DNA of 64,000 bases from Lachnospiraceae bacterium (GTDB lineage: Bacteria > Bacillota > Clostridia > Lachnospirales > Lachnospiraceae), in NCBI GenBank assembly GCA_015057615.1, contig SVEA01000017.1, forward strand, positions 1 to 64,000, read 5' to 3'. The position numbers and the translations under genes were made by a program. Under the pieces are notes generated by a model. It saw only the letters and a list, made by a program, of their open reading frames with translations, had not been told where the DNA came from and made no database searches. Shown here in pieces: positions 26,421 through 36,300 of the stretch. Within the stretch, counting starts at the first letter, position 1. The number at the start of each line of letters is the position of its first letter.

Positions 26421-27623
26421 TTATTCACCGCATTCATCATGATGCTGATGCTCACGGCAAACAGAACCTGTGGATTTAAGTGTTCCCTTAAGATATGCAT
26501 TTACAGCATCTTTCGCATTACCAGATGCTCCTACGATAACTTCAATGCCTTTCTCATGAAAGATATCAATAGCACCTTCTCCCATGCCTCCTGAGATGAT
26601 CACATTAACTCCCATATCATTTAAAAAATTTGGCAGAAACCCAGGTTTATGTCCTGGATTAGGAATAGAATTACTTTTTGTAATCTGGCCATTATCAGCT
26701 TCAAAAATATTGAAATTGATACAATGCCCAAAGTGTTCCGTTACTATTTCCTTTTCGCTTGCTACTGCAATTTTAATCGTTTCTTTTTCCTCCATTTTTT
26801 CTGCAAGTATTTTAGCGACAGGATCAAACCAATTTCCATCAAATAGCTCTATCATACCCTTATCACATGCCGCAGATATTTTCGGGTCAATGGGTAATTT
26901 CGCCAGAACTTTTAGATTATGATTATCCGCTATTTCTTCAATATGACTATCGCCAAATATGTGGTAGTCTTTTCCGTTATCAGGGCATGTAAAATATGAC
27001 ATGTTTTCTACCAAACCAATAATAGGTATATTCATCATTTCAGCCATCTTGACAGCTTTCGATACAATCATTGATACCAGCTCCTGTGGTGAGGTTACGA
27101 CAATAATTCCATCAACCGCTATCGATTGGAATACGGTAAGCGGAACATCACCAGTTCCCGGCGGCATATCAATAAACATGAAATCTACATCACTCCAGAT
27201 AACATCCGTCCAGAATTGCTTGACCGTACCGGCAATAATTGGGCCTCTCCATACTACTGGATCGGTGTCGTTTTCCAAAAGTAAATTAACCGACATGATA
27301 TCAATACCCGTCTTACTTTTCACAGGGAATAAGCCAAACTCATTACCTTTCGCTTTTTTCTTTATACCAAATGCTTTCGGAATAGAAGGTCCGGTAATAT
27401 CCGCATCAAGAATGGCAGAATGATATCCCATTCTATTCATGGTAACTGCAAGCATAGAAGTTACAAGGGACTTGCCAACTCCTCCTTTACCACTGACTAC
27501 ACCTATGACTTTTTTGATGCTGCTCATCTCATTTAATTTCTCTGAAAAATCGGTTTTCTGTTCTTTTCTTTCTGCACAATCCTCCGCGCAGCTACTGCAA
27601 TTTTGATTGCAATTCTCACTCAT
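26421..27623 (-). CDS. Mrp/NBP35 family Fe-S carrier ATPase fused to NifX-like domain
   Basis: A 400-residue cytoplasmic protein. A Cys-rich leader (CNQNCSSCAEDC) is followed by an Mrp/NBP35 P-loop ATPase (about 35-285) with deviant Walker A SGKGGVGKS, DADITGPS, the FIDMPPGTGD strand, and the later CPDNG segment close to the CxxC position. From ~295 to ~385 there is a dinitrogenase iron-molybdenum cofactor (NifX/NafY) domain (IKIAVASEKEIVTEHFGHC), then a His/Cys-rich tail. Mrp proteins hold and transfer Fe-S clusters, so the fusion suggests delivery of a metal cluster. It closes a five-gene unit with two ferredoxin-bearing MinD-like ATPases, a lone NifX protein and DUF134. GGAGA precedes the ATG. 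Confidence 0.93.
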   Translation of the reverse strand: MSENCNQNCSSCAEDCAERKEQKTDFSEKLNEMSSIKKVIGVVSGKGGVGKSLVTSMLAVTMNRMGYHSAILDADITGPSIPKAFGIKKKAKGNEFGLFPVKSKTGIDIMSVNLLLENDTDPVVWRGPIIAGTVKQFWTDVIWSDVDFMFIDMPPGTGDVPLTVFQSIAVDGIIVVTSPQELVSMIVSKAVKMAEMMNIPIIGLVENMSYFTCPDNGKDYHIFGDSHIEEIADNHNLKVLAKLPIDPKISAACDKGMIELFDGNWFDPVAKILAEKMEEKETIKIAVASEKEIVTEHFGHCINFNIFEADNGQITKSNSIPNPGHKPGFLPNFLNDMGVNVIISGGMGEGAIDIFHEKGIEVIVGASGNAKDAVNAYLKGTLKSTGSVCREHQHHDECGE

Positions 27624-27765
27624 TTCATTAATCTCCTTTGCTAATTATTTAAGCGAGTGTAAAAATCCCTTCTATTAACACTATTTATAAGCATTGCGCT
27701 AAACGCAAAAATCTAATTTTCAAAAACATATAGCTTAGCAAGCATAATTCTAGATCACGGCCGTC

Positions 27766-28626
27766 TTAAAAAAGCAACTCCATTGTCTTATGGTAGATCG
27801 CTTTAACAGCCATTCCTGATGCACATTCCATATCCACGATAGTCTGTCCATGGTTAATCGCTTTTACCGCGTCCGAATCAAAAGGTATTCTGCCGATAAA
27901 TGGTAAGCCTTGCTCTTTACAATATCGCTCAATTTGTTCTGATTTAATAATATTGGTGTTAAATTTATTTATACATACTGCTGTTTTTGTTCCAAATTTC
28001 GCTGAAGTTTTTATAATTCGTTCCATATCACTAATACCTGATATGGACGGTTCGGCTACAATTAATACCATATCAACCCCGTTAAGGGATGCTATGACCG
28101 GACAACCAATTCCCGGTGAGCCATCAATAATTGCAACTTTGGTATCAATTGCTGCCGACTTCATCTGCTTTTTCACCTCAGTAACTAACATTCCAGAGGT
28201 GCCGCTCCCCATCTTTAGTTGTGCCGTTGAAAAGACCTTTTTTGCATTAGAATATAGCATCAATTCTCCTGCTACCGCCAGTTTTAATGAAATTGCTTTC
28301 ACTGGACAAACAAACTCACAAACCCCACACCCTTCACATGCAAAGGCATCTACTTTGTAATTCTTTTCTACTAAGATTGCATCAAATCGACAATTTTTTC
28401 TACATTCATCGCATTGAATACATGGTTCTAAATTTATCTCAGCTTTTGGCAGTCCATAATAATCTGCTTTCTCCGGTTCAGAGCTCTGTTCTGTTAAAAG
28501 ATGTAAGTTAGGTGCATCCACATCACAATCCGCATATGCCTTAGCGTTGGAAAGTTTTATAAATGCACTTGCAATTGTAGTCTTTCCGGTTCCTCCTTTA
28601 CCACTAAGAATTAATAGTTGTTTCAT
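27766..28626 (-). CDS. MinD-superfamily P-loop ATPase with 2[4Fe-4S] ferredoxin insert
   Basis: A 286-residue ATPase with Walker A SGKGGTGKT at residues 8-16. A ferredoxin domain is inserted at ~55-115, holding two cluster motifs (CIQCDECRKNCRFD; CEGCGVCEFVCP). The MinD core then resumes with the DGSPGIGCP strand. These inserted-ferredoxin ATPases occur in pairs in anaerobes, next to NifX-like proteins, and are thought to handle Fe-S or metal-cofactor assembly; the exact substrate is not established. The start overlaps the end of the preceding paralogue by 23 bases, with GGAGG eight bases before the ATG. Confidence 0.93.
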   Translation of the reverse strand: MKQLLILSGKGGTGKTTIASAFIKLSNAKAYADCDVDAPNLHLLTEQSSEPEKADYYGLPKAEINLEPCIQCDECRKNCRFDAILVEKNYKVDAFACEGCGVCEFVCPVKAISLKLAVAGELMLYSNAKKVFSTAQLKMGSGTSGMLVTEVKKQMKSAAIDTKVAIIDGSPGIGCPVIASLNGVDMVLIVAEPSISGISDMERIIKTSAKFGTKTAVCINKFNTNIIKSEQIERYCKEQGLPFIGRIPFDSDAVKAINHGQTIVDMECASGMAVKAIYHKTMELLF

Positions 28627-29464
28627 GATGCACCTCCTTTTTCACTATTTCTATTAGAGATGAAAATATAGCCCTATATTTTAGGTTCTTCCTAACTGCA
28701 ATTTCTGCATTTGAATTCATCATTCCAAGTTCGTTGTCAAAAGGTATTCGACTTAAAATCTTGATGTTTTTTTCTAAGCAGAATTTTTCTGATAGATTTT
28801 CTCCTTCCATACATTTATTAAGGACTACACCAAAAGGTTTATCAAATAACTTGACCAATCTATAAACCATATTAAGGTTATGAACGCCGAACAATGTCGG
28901 CTCCGCTACCAATATACAATAGTCTGCATCCTTAATGCTTTCCATTACAGCACAAGCACTCCCTGGAGGACAGTCAATAATAGTAAGTTTATCACGTTCT
29001 TGTTTATTCTCTGTAAGCAATTTTTTTATAATAGGGATTCCGGAAGCTTCGCCTGTGTTTAACATCCCAGTATATACTGTTATCGGATCCGAAGTTCCTT
29101 TTTGGATTTTTCCGATCATCTTTTCTTTCTCTGTTATCGCCTTTTCAGAGCAGAGTACAATGCAGCCGCCACAGGAATGGCAAACCTCTTCAAAAACAAT
29201 CATTTTGTCTTTTATATAAGCAAGCGCATTGAATTTACAAAAATCAACACACTTTCGGCATCCATTACAAATCTTATTGTCCACCGTAGGAACTTTGACT
29301 GATATTTGTTTTTCTAGAATACCCTCTGGCTTAAAAAACAGATACCCGTTGGGCTCTTCAACATCACAATCTATATAAGCAGACTTATTTGCCACTGCAG
29401 CTAAATTCACCGCTACCAATGTCTTTCCTGTGCCGCCTTTACCGCTAAGCACAGCTATCTTCAT
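28604..29464 (-). CDS. MinD-superfamily P-loop ATPase with ferredoxin insert, paralogue
   Basis: A 286-residue partner of the downstream ATPase with the same plan. Walker A is SGKGGTGKT near the N-terminus; two cluster motifs (CNGCRKCVDFCKFN; CHSCGGCIVLCSEK) lie at ~60-115, then IIDCPPGSACAV. The two probably form a heterodimer or act in sequence. I start at MKIAVLSG because GGAGGTAAGTAGT precedes that ATG; the longer frame would overlap the upstream NifX-like gene, whose stop lies one base away. It is translated as part of the DUF134-led operon. Confidence 0.93.
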   Translation of the reverse strand: MKIAVLSGKGGTGKTLVAVNLAAVANKSAYIDCDVEEPNGYLFFKPEGILEKQISVKVPTVDNKICNGCRKCVDFCKFNALAYIKDKMIVFEEVCHSCGGCIVLCSEKAITEKEKMIGKIQKGTSDPITVYTGMLNTGEASGIPIIKKLLTENKQERDKLTIIDCPPGSACAVMESIKDADYCILVAEPTLFGVHNLNMVYRLVKLFDKPFGVVLNKCMEGENLSEKFCLEKNIKILSRIPFDNELGMMNSNAEIAVRKNLKYRAIFSSLIEIVKKEVHHETTINS

Positions 29465-29465
29465 A

Positions 29466-29834
29466 CTACTTACCTCCGTGCCCATGAAATCCTGCATGTA
29501 TTTCCTCTAACAAAGGAAGATTTCCGGAAATATAATCTTCAATGTTTTCCTTGGCAGAAGCATTTGCCGTTTTGAAAATTTTAATATCAGCGGCTTTTAA
29601 TACATCCGCAGCATTTTGTCCGCATCGTGGTGTCAATAATACATTTACCTCATTATCAACTATTACTTGTGCAGCCTTAATTCCTGCACCACCTGTACTT
29701 GCCACCGCGCTGTTGTCAAGAAATACACTTTCTTTCGTCTCTGTATCATAAAAGAGAAAATAGGGGGTACGTCCAAATGATATACACACGTTTGACCTAA
29801 TGTCTTTTTCATCTACAGGTATTGCTATCTTCAT
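29466..29834 (-). CDS. NifX/NafY-like dinitrogenase cofactor-binding domain protein
   Basis: A 122-residue single-domain protein of the NifB/NifX/NafY family, small ribonuclease-H-like domains that bind iron-molybdenum cofactor or related clusters. The family signatures are visible: MKIAIPVDE start, SFGRTPYFLFYD, the AQVIVDNEVNVLLT strand, and a conserved GQNAADVL helix. The tail is His/Gly-rich. GGAGG is well placed for the inner ATG. No nitrogenase genes are seen here, so the role is probably in another metal-cluster pathway, as in many anaerobes that carry this cluster without nif genes. Confidence 0.9.
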   Translation of the reverse strand: MKIAIPVDEKDIRSNVCISFGRTPYFLFYDTETKESVFLDNSAVASTGGAGIKAAQVIVDNEVNVLLTPRCGQNAADVLKAADIKIFKTANASAKENIEDYISGNLPLLEEIHAGFHGHGGK

Positions 29835-29949
29835 GAAAACCTCCATTTCATTTTTAGGAAATTATTTTTTATTGAATTACGTAGAGCATTTACGCCAGCT
29901 TCGGGTAATGCATCTTGTTTTCAGAAAGTCCATCTAAAGGCTCATATCA

Positions 29950-30333
29950 TCAATCACCTAGATCCTCATTATCTGTAAAGTACTTTCCATGCCCATGTCT
30001 GTATCTACGGCAACCACGGCCACAGCCTTCTCCGAATCCGTTGCAGAGTCGATATTCTCCCCCCTCAATTAACAGTACTTTGCCATTAACTAATGATTCC
30101 GCCAGCTTTTTTCTAGCTTCGATATAGATACCCTGAACGGTAGTTCGAGCAACATTCATCTGCTTAGCGCATTCTTCTTGTGTAAATCCCTCTAAATCGA
30201 TAAGCCTTATCGTTTCATATTCATCAACTGTCATATTTACATGATCTTTATCATCTGACGTGGAATCAAGAGGACCAAATTTATTGCTTTCTGGCAAACA
30301 GCATACTTTTCTCCATTTCATTGGTCTTGGCAT
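29950..30333 (-). CDS. DUF134/UPF0251 DNA-binding protein
   Basis: A 127-residue regulator. It starts [15 protein letters not shown], the hallmark of the DUF134 family, followed by a sigma-like helix-turn-helix at ~45-85 ([20 protein letters not shown], then ARTTVQGIY). A Gly/Cys/Arg-rich tail ([16 protein letters not shown]) could bind metal. GGAGGTGAAG supports this start; the longer frame would begin inside the operator region. It is the first gene of the Fe-S/NifX operon and is probably its autoregulator, because two TGACATATG-type palindromes overlap the promoter immediately upstream. Confidence 0.9.
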   Translation of the reverse strand: MPRPMKWRKVCCLPESNKFGPLDSTSDDKDHVNMTVDEYETIRLIDLEGFTQEECAKQMNVARTTVQGIYIEARKKLAESLVNGKVLLIEGGEYRLCNGFGEGCGRGCRRYRHGHGKYFTDNEDLGD

Positions 30334-30356
30334 AGGCTTCACCTCCCTATAATTTA

Positions 30357-30408
30357 TGACATATGCCATTTACAATATTCATTATACTTCATTAATGACA
30401 TATGTCAA
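30357..30408 (-). promoter_or_regulatory. Promoter and paired palindromic operators of the DUF134 operon
   Basis: On the minus strand, TTGACA (30403-30408), 16 bases, then TATAAT (30381-30386), a near-consensus promoter. The -35 is embedded in a perfect 12-base palindrome TGACATATGTCA (30396-30407). A second copy with one mismatch (30357-30368) lies 39 bases downstream, roughly +7 to +18. This arrangement is expected for strong repression by a dimeric regulator, most simply DUF134 itself. Confidence 0.75.
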
Positions 30409-30518
30409 TAACTTCTTTAAAAATTCCCATTGTCATTTAAGAAGATATCCAAGCAGCAAAGAGTTTGCCTTGGAGCATTTTTCATTGAATTGGACGAACC
30501 TTCCTATTCAATAAAATA

Positions 30519-30560
30519 GGCTAAGTCTATAGGCCGTTTAAGTTGACCTAAGGCTTAGCC
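30519..30560 (-). terminator. Terminator downstream of SGNH hydrolase
   Basis: GGCTAAG/CTTAGCC arms with internal CTATAGG/CCTA pairing enclose a loop. On the minus strand TATTTTATT follows, about 50 bases past the SGNH hydrolase stop. The plus strand also ends in TTTTAATTTT. Confidence 0.6.
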
Positions 30561-30607
30561 TTTTAATTTTCTATTAACTATTTTACTTATTCCGTTCTTA
30601 CTTCACC

Positions 30608-31318
30608 TTATATAGCAGACAGTACGTTTCCACGTAACGTTTTTAAAAATTCATTTGCAAAATTATTAAAAGCGGATGCAATGACTTTTTGGCCTGATGT
30701 ATTCGGATGAGTTCCATCCTCGCAAAGCAATGCACGGATATTCCCAGACTTTAGGAATTCTCCTCTTAAATCAACTAACGGAACTTGTGTATCCAATGCA
30801 ATTTTTTCGATTACTTTAGAATAATTCTCCTGATGATAGTAAATATTTTTGATTTCACCAAGCCACATCAATATATTTTTTTTATTTAAATCTCTGCAAA
30901 ACCAATTAAAAAAGCCTTGTGGTTCTAATGGAGGTAACGTAGTCAATATAGGTAAAATACCTTTTTTCTTTAATGTATCAATGATGTCATGATAGGTTTC
31001 CACAAAAAGATCCATTGGTGTATTAGGAGAATAATTACCTTCCGGATGCTCCGAAATTACTTTCCAATTATAATCGCAGTCATTTCCACCATAATCCATC
31101 ACAATTGCATCGCATCCAATATTCTCCAAACTTTTTTTAAGCATCTTTCTTCCTTTTGTTACGGTACATCCAAAGCTCGAATAATTTTTAATCTGAATAG
31201 AATATTTTTCACTTAGTGCTTCTACATCAATATTATTATTAATATAATATTTTTTGTTTACAGGATTAACCTGAATTCCTCTTAAAATTGAATCCCCATA
31301 TATTTTTACATTGATCAT
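30608..31318 (-). CDS. SGNH/GDSL-family hydrolase
   Basis: A 236-residue esterase/lipase-fold enzyme without a signal peptide. The four SGNH blocks are present: GDSILRG near the N-terminus (catalytic Ser ~10), a Gly in the FGCTVTKG loop, GGNDCD (about 86-91) and DGTHPN near the C-terminus (catalytic Asp and His). The substrate may be an acetylated sugar or a lysophospholipid; sequence does not tell. I start at the inner ATG (MINVKIYGDS) because GGTGG precedes it. It has its own promoter at 31369-31397 and its own terminator, so it is monocistronic. Confidence 0.88.
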   Translation of the reverse strand: MINVKIYGDSILRGIQVNPVNKKYYINNNIDVEALSEKYSIQIKNYSSFGCTVTKGRKMLKKSLENIGCDAIVMDYGGNDCDYNWKVISEHPEGNYSPNTPMDLFVETYHDIIDTLKKKGILPILTTLPPLEPQGFFNWFCRDLNKKNILMWLGEIKNIYYHQENYSKVIEKIALDTQVPLVDLRGEFLKSGNIRALLCEDGTHPNTSGQKVIASAFNNFANEFLKTLRGNVLSAI

Positions 31319-31368
31319 TTTATTCACCACCATTTTTAATTACTGTATTATGTAGTATTCATTACTAT

Positions 31369-31397
31369 ATGATATATTATTCATGATCATTTGTCAA
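31369..31397 (-). promoter_or_regulatory. Promoter of the SGNH hydrolase gene
   Basis: Minus strand: TTGACA (31392-31397), 17-base spacer, TATCAT (31369-31374), giving a leader of about 45 bases. The spacer contains the palindrome ATGATCAT. Confidence 0.65.
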
Positions 31398-31494
31398 TTA
31401 TCAATTTTAATTTCGATCAGTCGAATCATTTCCCATTCAATTCTTATTTCACCTTTCATGCTTGGATAATCTCAGAAATTCATCTAACTTTTCA

Positions 31495-31696
31495 GTTACT
31501 GTTCACACATGGGCAAAATCTATAATATGATTTCGACAAATAATATCCTATAAGGAGTATTTGCATTCGTTGGTACTTTGGCTCCGTATTTTGGAGCCTT
31601 ATGTACCGCTACATAATGCAACTAAGCGAAAGCGTCTCCGATTCGGATACATTTGACGAAATCATAGCATGGTATACATGGGGTGTGAACAGTAAC
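31495..31696. repeat. 202-bp long imperfect inverted repeat (MITE-like or structured RNA)
   Basis: The ends are perfect 14-base inverted repeats, GTTACTGTTCACAC (31495-31508) and GTGTGAACAGTAAC (31683-31696). Inside, further blocks pair in the same order: ATGATTTCGxCAAAT, TATCC...GGAG, TTGCATT, GGTAC, and a tip GGCTCC-GTATTTT-GGAGCC at 31579-31597. The whole element folds on itself over ~90 bases per arm. It codes for nothing and sits between the divergent SGNH and gdhA promoters. No target-site duplication is evident. Confidence 0.8.
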
Positions 31697-31864
31697 ACGT
31701 TTCAATCCAATCCGACATATACATTGGTATTCTTCTTGACTTGCATTTCTTCAAATTCAAGATAAACAGAAACTATACATCCCTTTGTCTTAATAATCCA
31801 ATTAGGTTGATAAATTATACCCGTTTATAAAGACAATTCTTCCATATTTTGATATATGGATTTA

Positions 31865-31892
31865 TTGACATTTTTCTATAATTTAGTATAAT
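31865..31892 (+). promoter_or_regulatory. Promoter of gdhA
   Basis: TTGACA (31865-31870), 16 bases, TATAAT (31887-31892): both hexamers match consensus. This gives a leader of about 60 bases before the gdhA ATG, with AAGGAAGG as ribosome site. Strong constitutive expression is expected. Confidence 0.8.
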
Positions 31893-31959
31893 AAAACCAT
31901 CTATCAATGCTTTACTGTATGAAAGTAATAAAATAATTCAAAATAAAGGAAGGATAATA

Positions 31960-33246
31960 ATGGAACAGAAAACTTATAATCCATATGTTACAGCTCAGAC
32001 ACAGTTTGACCAGGTAGCTGATAAAATCGGTTTGGATCAAGCAACAAGGGAATTGCTCAGGCAGCCAAGCCGCGAATTCCATGTCACCATCCCAGTGAAA
32101 ATGGACGATGGAACAACGAAAGTATTCAATGGTTATCGAATTCAACATAATGATGCCAGAGGACCTGCGAAGGGAGGTATCCGCTTCCATCCCCAGGAAA
32201 CGGTTGACACAATCCGCGCATTATCCTTGTGGATGACTTGGAAATGTGCTGTTGTAGACATCCCATTGGGTGGTGCAAAAGGTGGAATTATCTGCGATCC
32301 CCATAATATGTCCATGGGGGAACAGGAAAGATTGTGCCGAGGATATGTCAGACAATTGGCAAAGGTTATGGGGCCTGTCAGTGATGTACCAGCTCCCGAT
32401 GTCATGACGAACGGCCAGCATATGCTATGGATGATGGATGAATACGAAACGATTCATGGTGGTCGTTACCCTGGCACCATAACCGGTAAACCGGTCGGTA
32501 TGGGTGGTTCCCTTGGACGCACAGAAGCAACCGGATACGGAGTTATCTATACGCTAAGGGAAGCTTTAAAAGCATTATCGATTGATATTACTTCCACTAC
32601 CGCCAGTCTTCAGGGATTTGGAAATGTGGCAGAACATGCTGCCCGCCTGTACACAAAGTTGGGCGGCAAGATTACTGCAGTTTCCTGCTGGGATAATAGC
32701 GATAAAACCTCTTACACTTACCGTAACATAAATGGTATCGATGTGAATCAACTGGCATCAATAAAGGATGCCTTCGGTTCTATTAATAAGCAGAAAGCCT
32801 TAGATCTAGGCTATGAACTACTAGGTGGCAACGAATGGATTGCACAGGATGTTGATATCCTTCTTCCCTGTGCACTAGAAAACCAAATTACACCGGAGAC
32901 CCTTGCTAAGATTAGTGATCAGGTAAAGGTTATCTGCGAGGGTGCCAATGGACCAACCACACCGGATAGCGATGAGATTATCAAGAAAAAAAACATCTAT
33001 CTTATTCCTGATTTCCTTTGTAATGCTGGTGGTGTTACCTGTAGCTACTTCGAACAAGTACAATGTAATATGAACTATTTCTGGCCGAAGGAAGAAGTAT
33101 TAGACAAGCTCGACGAGAAGATGACCCATGCGTTCCATGCCGTTCATAATCTATCGAAAGAAAAAAATTTATATATGCGAGATGCAGCCTATGTAATTGC
33201 AATTAATCGTGTTGCTGATGCAGTAAAGCTACGGGGTTGGATATAA
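31960..33246 (+). CDS. gdhA: Glutamate dehydrogenase (Glu/Leu/Phe/Val dehydrogenase family)
   Basis: A 428-residue hexamer-type enzyme interconverting glutamate and 2-oxoglutarate plus ammonium with NAD(P)H. Visible hallmarks are the substrate-binding KGGIRFHP and PLGGAKGG (catalytic lysine) segments, the DVPAPDVMT loop, the Rossmann motif QGFGNVA (about 220) and the cofactor-side CEGANGPTT. The length of about 420 residues fits the small hexameric class rather than the 450-residue E. coli-like class. GGRYPGTITGKP suggests the catabolic or dual-use group. It is followed 66 bases later by the PEP-synthase-like/nucleotidyltransferase protein on the same strand, most likely in one transcript. 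Confidence 0.95.
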   Translation: MEQKTYNPYVTAQTQFDQVADKIGLDQATRELLRQPSREFHVTIPVKMDDGTTKVFNGYRIQHNDARGPAKGGIRFHPQETVDTIRALSLWMTWKCAVVDIPLGGAKGGIICDPHNMSMGEQERLCRGYVRQLAKVMGPVSDVPAPDVMTNGQHMLWMMDEYETIHGGRYPGTITGKPVGMGGSLGRTEATGYGVIYTLREALKALSIDITSTTASLQGFGNVAEHAARLYTKLGGKITAVSCWDNSDKTSYTYRNINGIDVNQLASIKDAFGSINKQKALDLGYELLGGNEWIAQDVDILLPCALENQITPETLAKISDQVKVICEGANGPTTPDSDEIIKKKNIYLIPDFLCNAGGVTCSYFEQVQCNMNYFWPKEEVLDKLDEKMTHAFHAVHNLSKEKNLYMRDAAYVIAINRVADAVKLRGWI

Positions 33247-33312
33247 TATTTAGAACAAGAGTCTTTCCGACTTAAGTTAAGTAAAAAGGTTAGAAAGGGC
33301 AGGCAAAGTAGA

Positions 33313-36300
33313 ATGAACGAATATAAACAAATATCTAGAGTCGATCTGGTAGAACGTGCAAAAGAATTAGAATGCCTATATTTGATTGAAGAAGCGTTAG
33401 CCGAAGGTACTCTGCCAGATAGTTTACAAAAAATCACCTCCATCATTCCTACTGGCTTTCGTAACACATATCACTGTATGGTAAGTATCGAACTGGATGG
33501 GCAGATATATAGCCAAAAAACATTTCTAGAAAATGCGGATGAATTAGGTTCTGCAATTATTGTTAACGGCGAATCCCGTGGATACATTAAGGTCATGTAC
33601 CCACAACATATTTTTCCAAAGGATGATACTGTTTTCCTTGATCAAGAGATACGCCTGTTAAACACGATAGCAAAAAGAATATCAGAAACCATCGATATAA
33701 GAGATGCTCAAGTTCAATCGAATTATCGGAATCGTTGGGAAGCGATACTGGATCTGCTGCAAAAAGCAGATCATGAAATTCTTCTATATGTTTGCGAAAA
33801 AATGCTTGCTCTTTTAGCCGGAATCAACCCTAATTTAGTAGAAAATATCTTCAAAGAAATGGAATGGGAAAAATATGAGATCTATGGTGAGATTAATTTC
33901 CCTATGGAAACCCTTCCTGAAGTAAATGTGATTCATCTTAGTAATATACTTTTTGATAATGCAACAAAGAATCTGGACGACGCTCAGATTTATGAATATA
34001 TTAACTTGTGGATTTATCAGGGAAAAACTTATGAATTAATAAAAATTGTTAATAAAAGAGAGTCTGATGTAAAGAAGATTTCTCAAGCTCTATCCGCTTA
34101 TTTAGAGGCAGTTAAGAATTGTGAAATGTCAAGCGAAGCTACAAAAAGATGGCTTAAAGTTGAATTAACAAGACGATTTCTAACGGATAATCCGAAAGCA
34201 ATCGCTAAAATCCATAAGCATGTTCATGTTGAATCTTTTATAAAGCTGCTTGATACTTTGATAAGTTCTCCAAAAAGTATCGGCAAAATTGGCGGAAAGG
34301 GTTTCGGCTTTTTTCTGGCAAACCAGATTATTAAAGACCATAAAAATGAATTTCCAGAGTTTGAGAATATCCTTGTTCCCAAAACTTGGTATATCTCTTC
34401 TGATGAGTTTGAATACCTCCTTGAATACAACGGAATGGACGAATTAAACGAACACAAATATCTAGACTTAATTGATATACGAACCAATTATCCGCGAATC
34501 ATTCATAGGATAAAGAATGCTCGGTTATCCCCATATATATTAAACGAACTGAATCATATTCTAGATATCTGCGAAGACTGTCCGTTGATTATCCGTTCTT
34601 CCAGTCTGCTAGAGGATCAGATCGATATTTCATTTTCAGGAAAGTATAAGAGTCTATTTATAACCAATACTGGTACCAAGGCAGAGCGGCTGAAACAATT
34701 AGAAGAAGGAATTCTTGAGGTTTATGCCTCCCTCTTCAGTGCTGATGCCATTCAATACCGCAAAGAACGTAACCTCCTTGACTGTAATGAGCAAATGGGA
34801 ATTATGATTCAAGAAGTCGTTGGTAGCAAGGTTGGTCCATACTATTTCCCTCTCTTTGCCGGTGTTGCATTTAGCAATAATGAACTGCGTTGGTCACCTC
34901 GTATTAAAAGAGAAGAAGGATTACTTCGGATGGTAATGGGTCTGGGCACAAGAGCTGTTGATCGTGTTGGGGAGGATTATCCACTCCTTTTATCTCCTGG
35001 GCAGCCAAATCTTCGCATAAACCAGTCACCCTATGAGCTTCTAAAATATTCACCCCAGTATATTGATGTTATTGATCTTCATAGCAACCAATTTCTAACC
35101 CTGCCAATAGCAGAGCTGATCAAAGAATATGGGGATCAAATCCCAAGTAGCAATCTAATCGCTTCTATCTTAAAAAATGATATTATTATGGATTTAAACC
35201 CATTGACTACAAATTTTAAAACCGATACGTCACTGATTACTTTTAATGGCTTAATAAAGAAAACCTCATTTATTAAACAGGTAAGATCCATTCTTACCCT
35301 GCTGCAAACCGAATTAGGTTATCCGGTAGATATTGAATTTGCCAGTGACGGAAAGCATTTTTATCTGCTACAATGCCGCCCGCAAAGCAGAAACCATGAC
35401 AATTCCCCGGTTGCAATCCCAGCAAATATTCCTGCCCAAAATACCGTATTTACTGCAAATAAATATGTCTCCAATGGAAAAGTTACCGGTATTAAAACGG
35501 TCGTTTATGTTGACCCGACGGAATATTCCAAAATAGCAGCCCATGAAGATTTTCTTAACATTCGTAATATTATCAGCGAGCTGAACCGTATCTTACCCCG
35601 TCGCAGCTTCCTTTTAATGGGACCTGGCCGCTGGGGAAGCCGTGGAGATATAAAGCTTGGCGTACCGGTTGCTTATTCGGATATTAACAATACAGCCATG
35701 CTAATCGAAATCTCTCAAAAGCAATCGAAGTATGAGCCAGAACTATCCTTCGGAACTCATTTTTTCCAAGATCTCGTAGAAGAAAATATCAAATATCTTC
35801 CATTGTACCCAGAGGATCCTGATATTCTATTTAACCAAGCATTTTTTCGAGGTTCCAGAAATTCTTTACCTGATATCCTGCCTTCCTATGCCTATCTACA
35901 GGATATCGTAAAGATAATTAAAATTGAGGAGACCTTCTTTAATAGAGAACTTACTGTGTTGATGAACGGGGACCTTCAGAGAGCGATCGGTTATCTGGAA
36001 TATCCCTCTAAAACAAAAGCAGATCAAAACATTAATTATCATGCAATACCGGAAAGTGTTCGTTCTGATGAGGAAGGATGGAAGTGGCGTCATTATATGG
36101 CGGAGCAAATAGCAAATCAAATTGATATGGAAGCTTTCTCTGTAAAAGGAATCTATCTATTCGGTAGTACCAATAACTGTACCGCCAGACTTAACAGCGA
36201 TATTGACCTGTTAATTCACTTTGATGGAACCGATGAACAGAAAGAGAGACTAAGTACCTGGCTCCATGGTTGGAGTATGGCATTATCCGAGTTAAATTAT

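Noticed and set aside
31495..31696. Possible riboswitch ahead of gdhA
   Set aside because: It lies upstream of the gdhA promoter at 31865-31892, so it is not in that leader, and it matches no riboswitch class I know.
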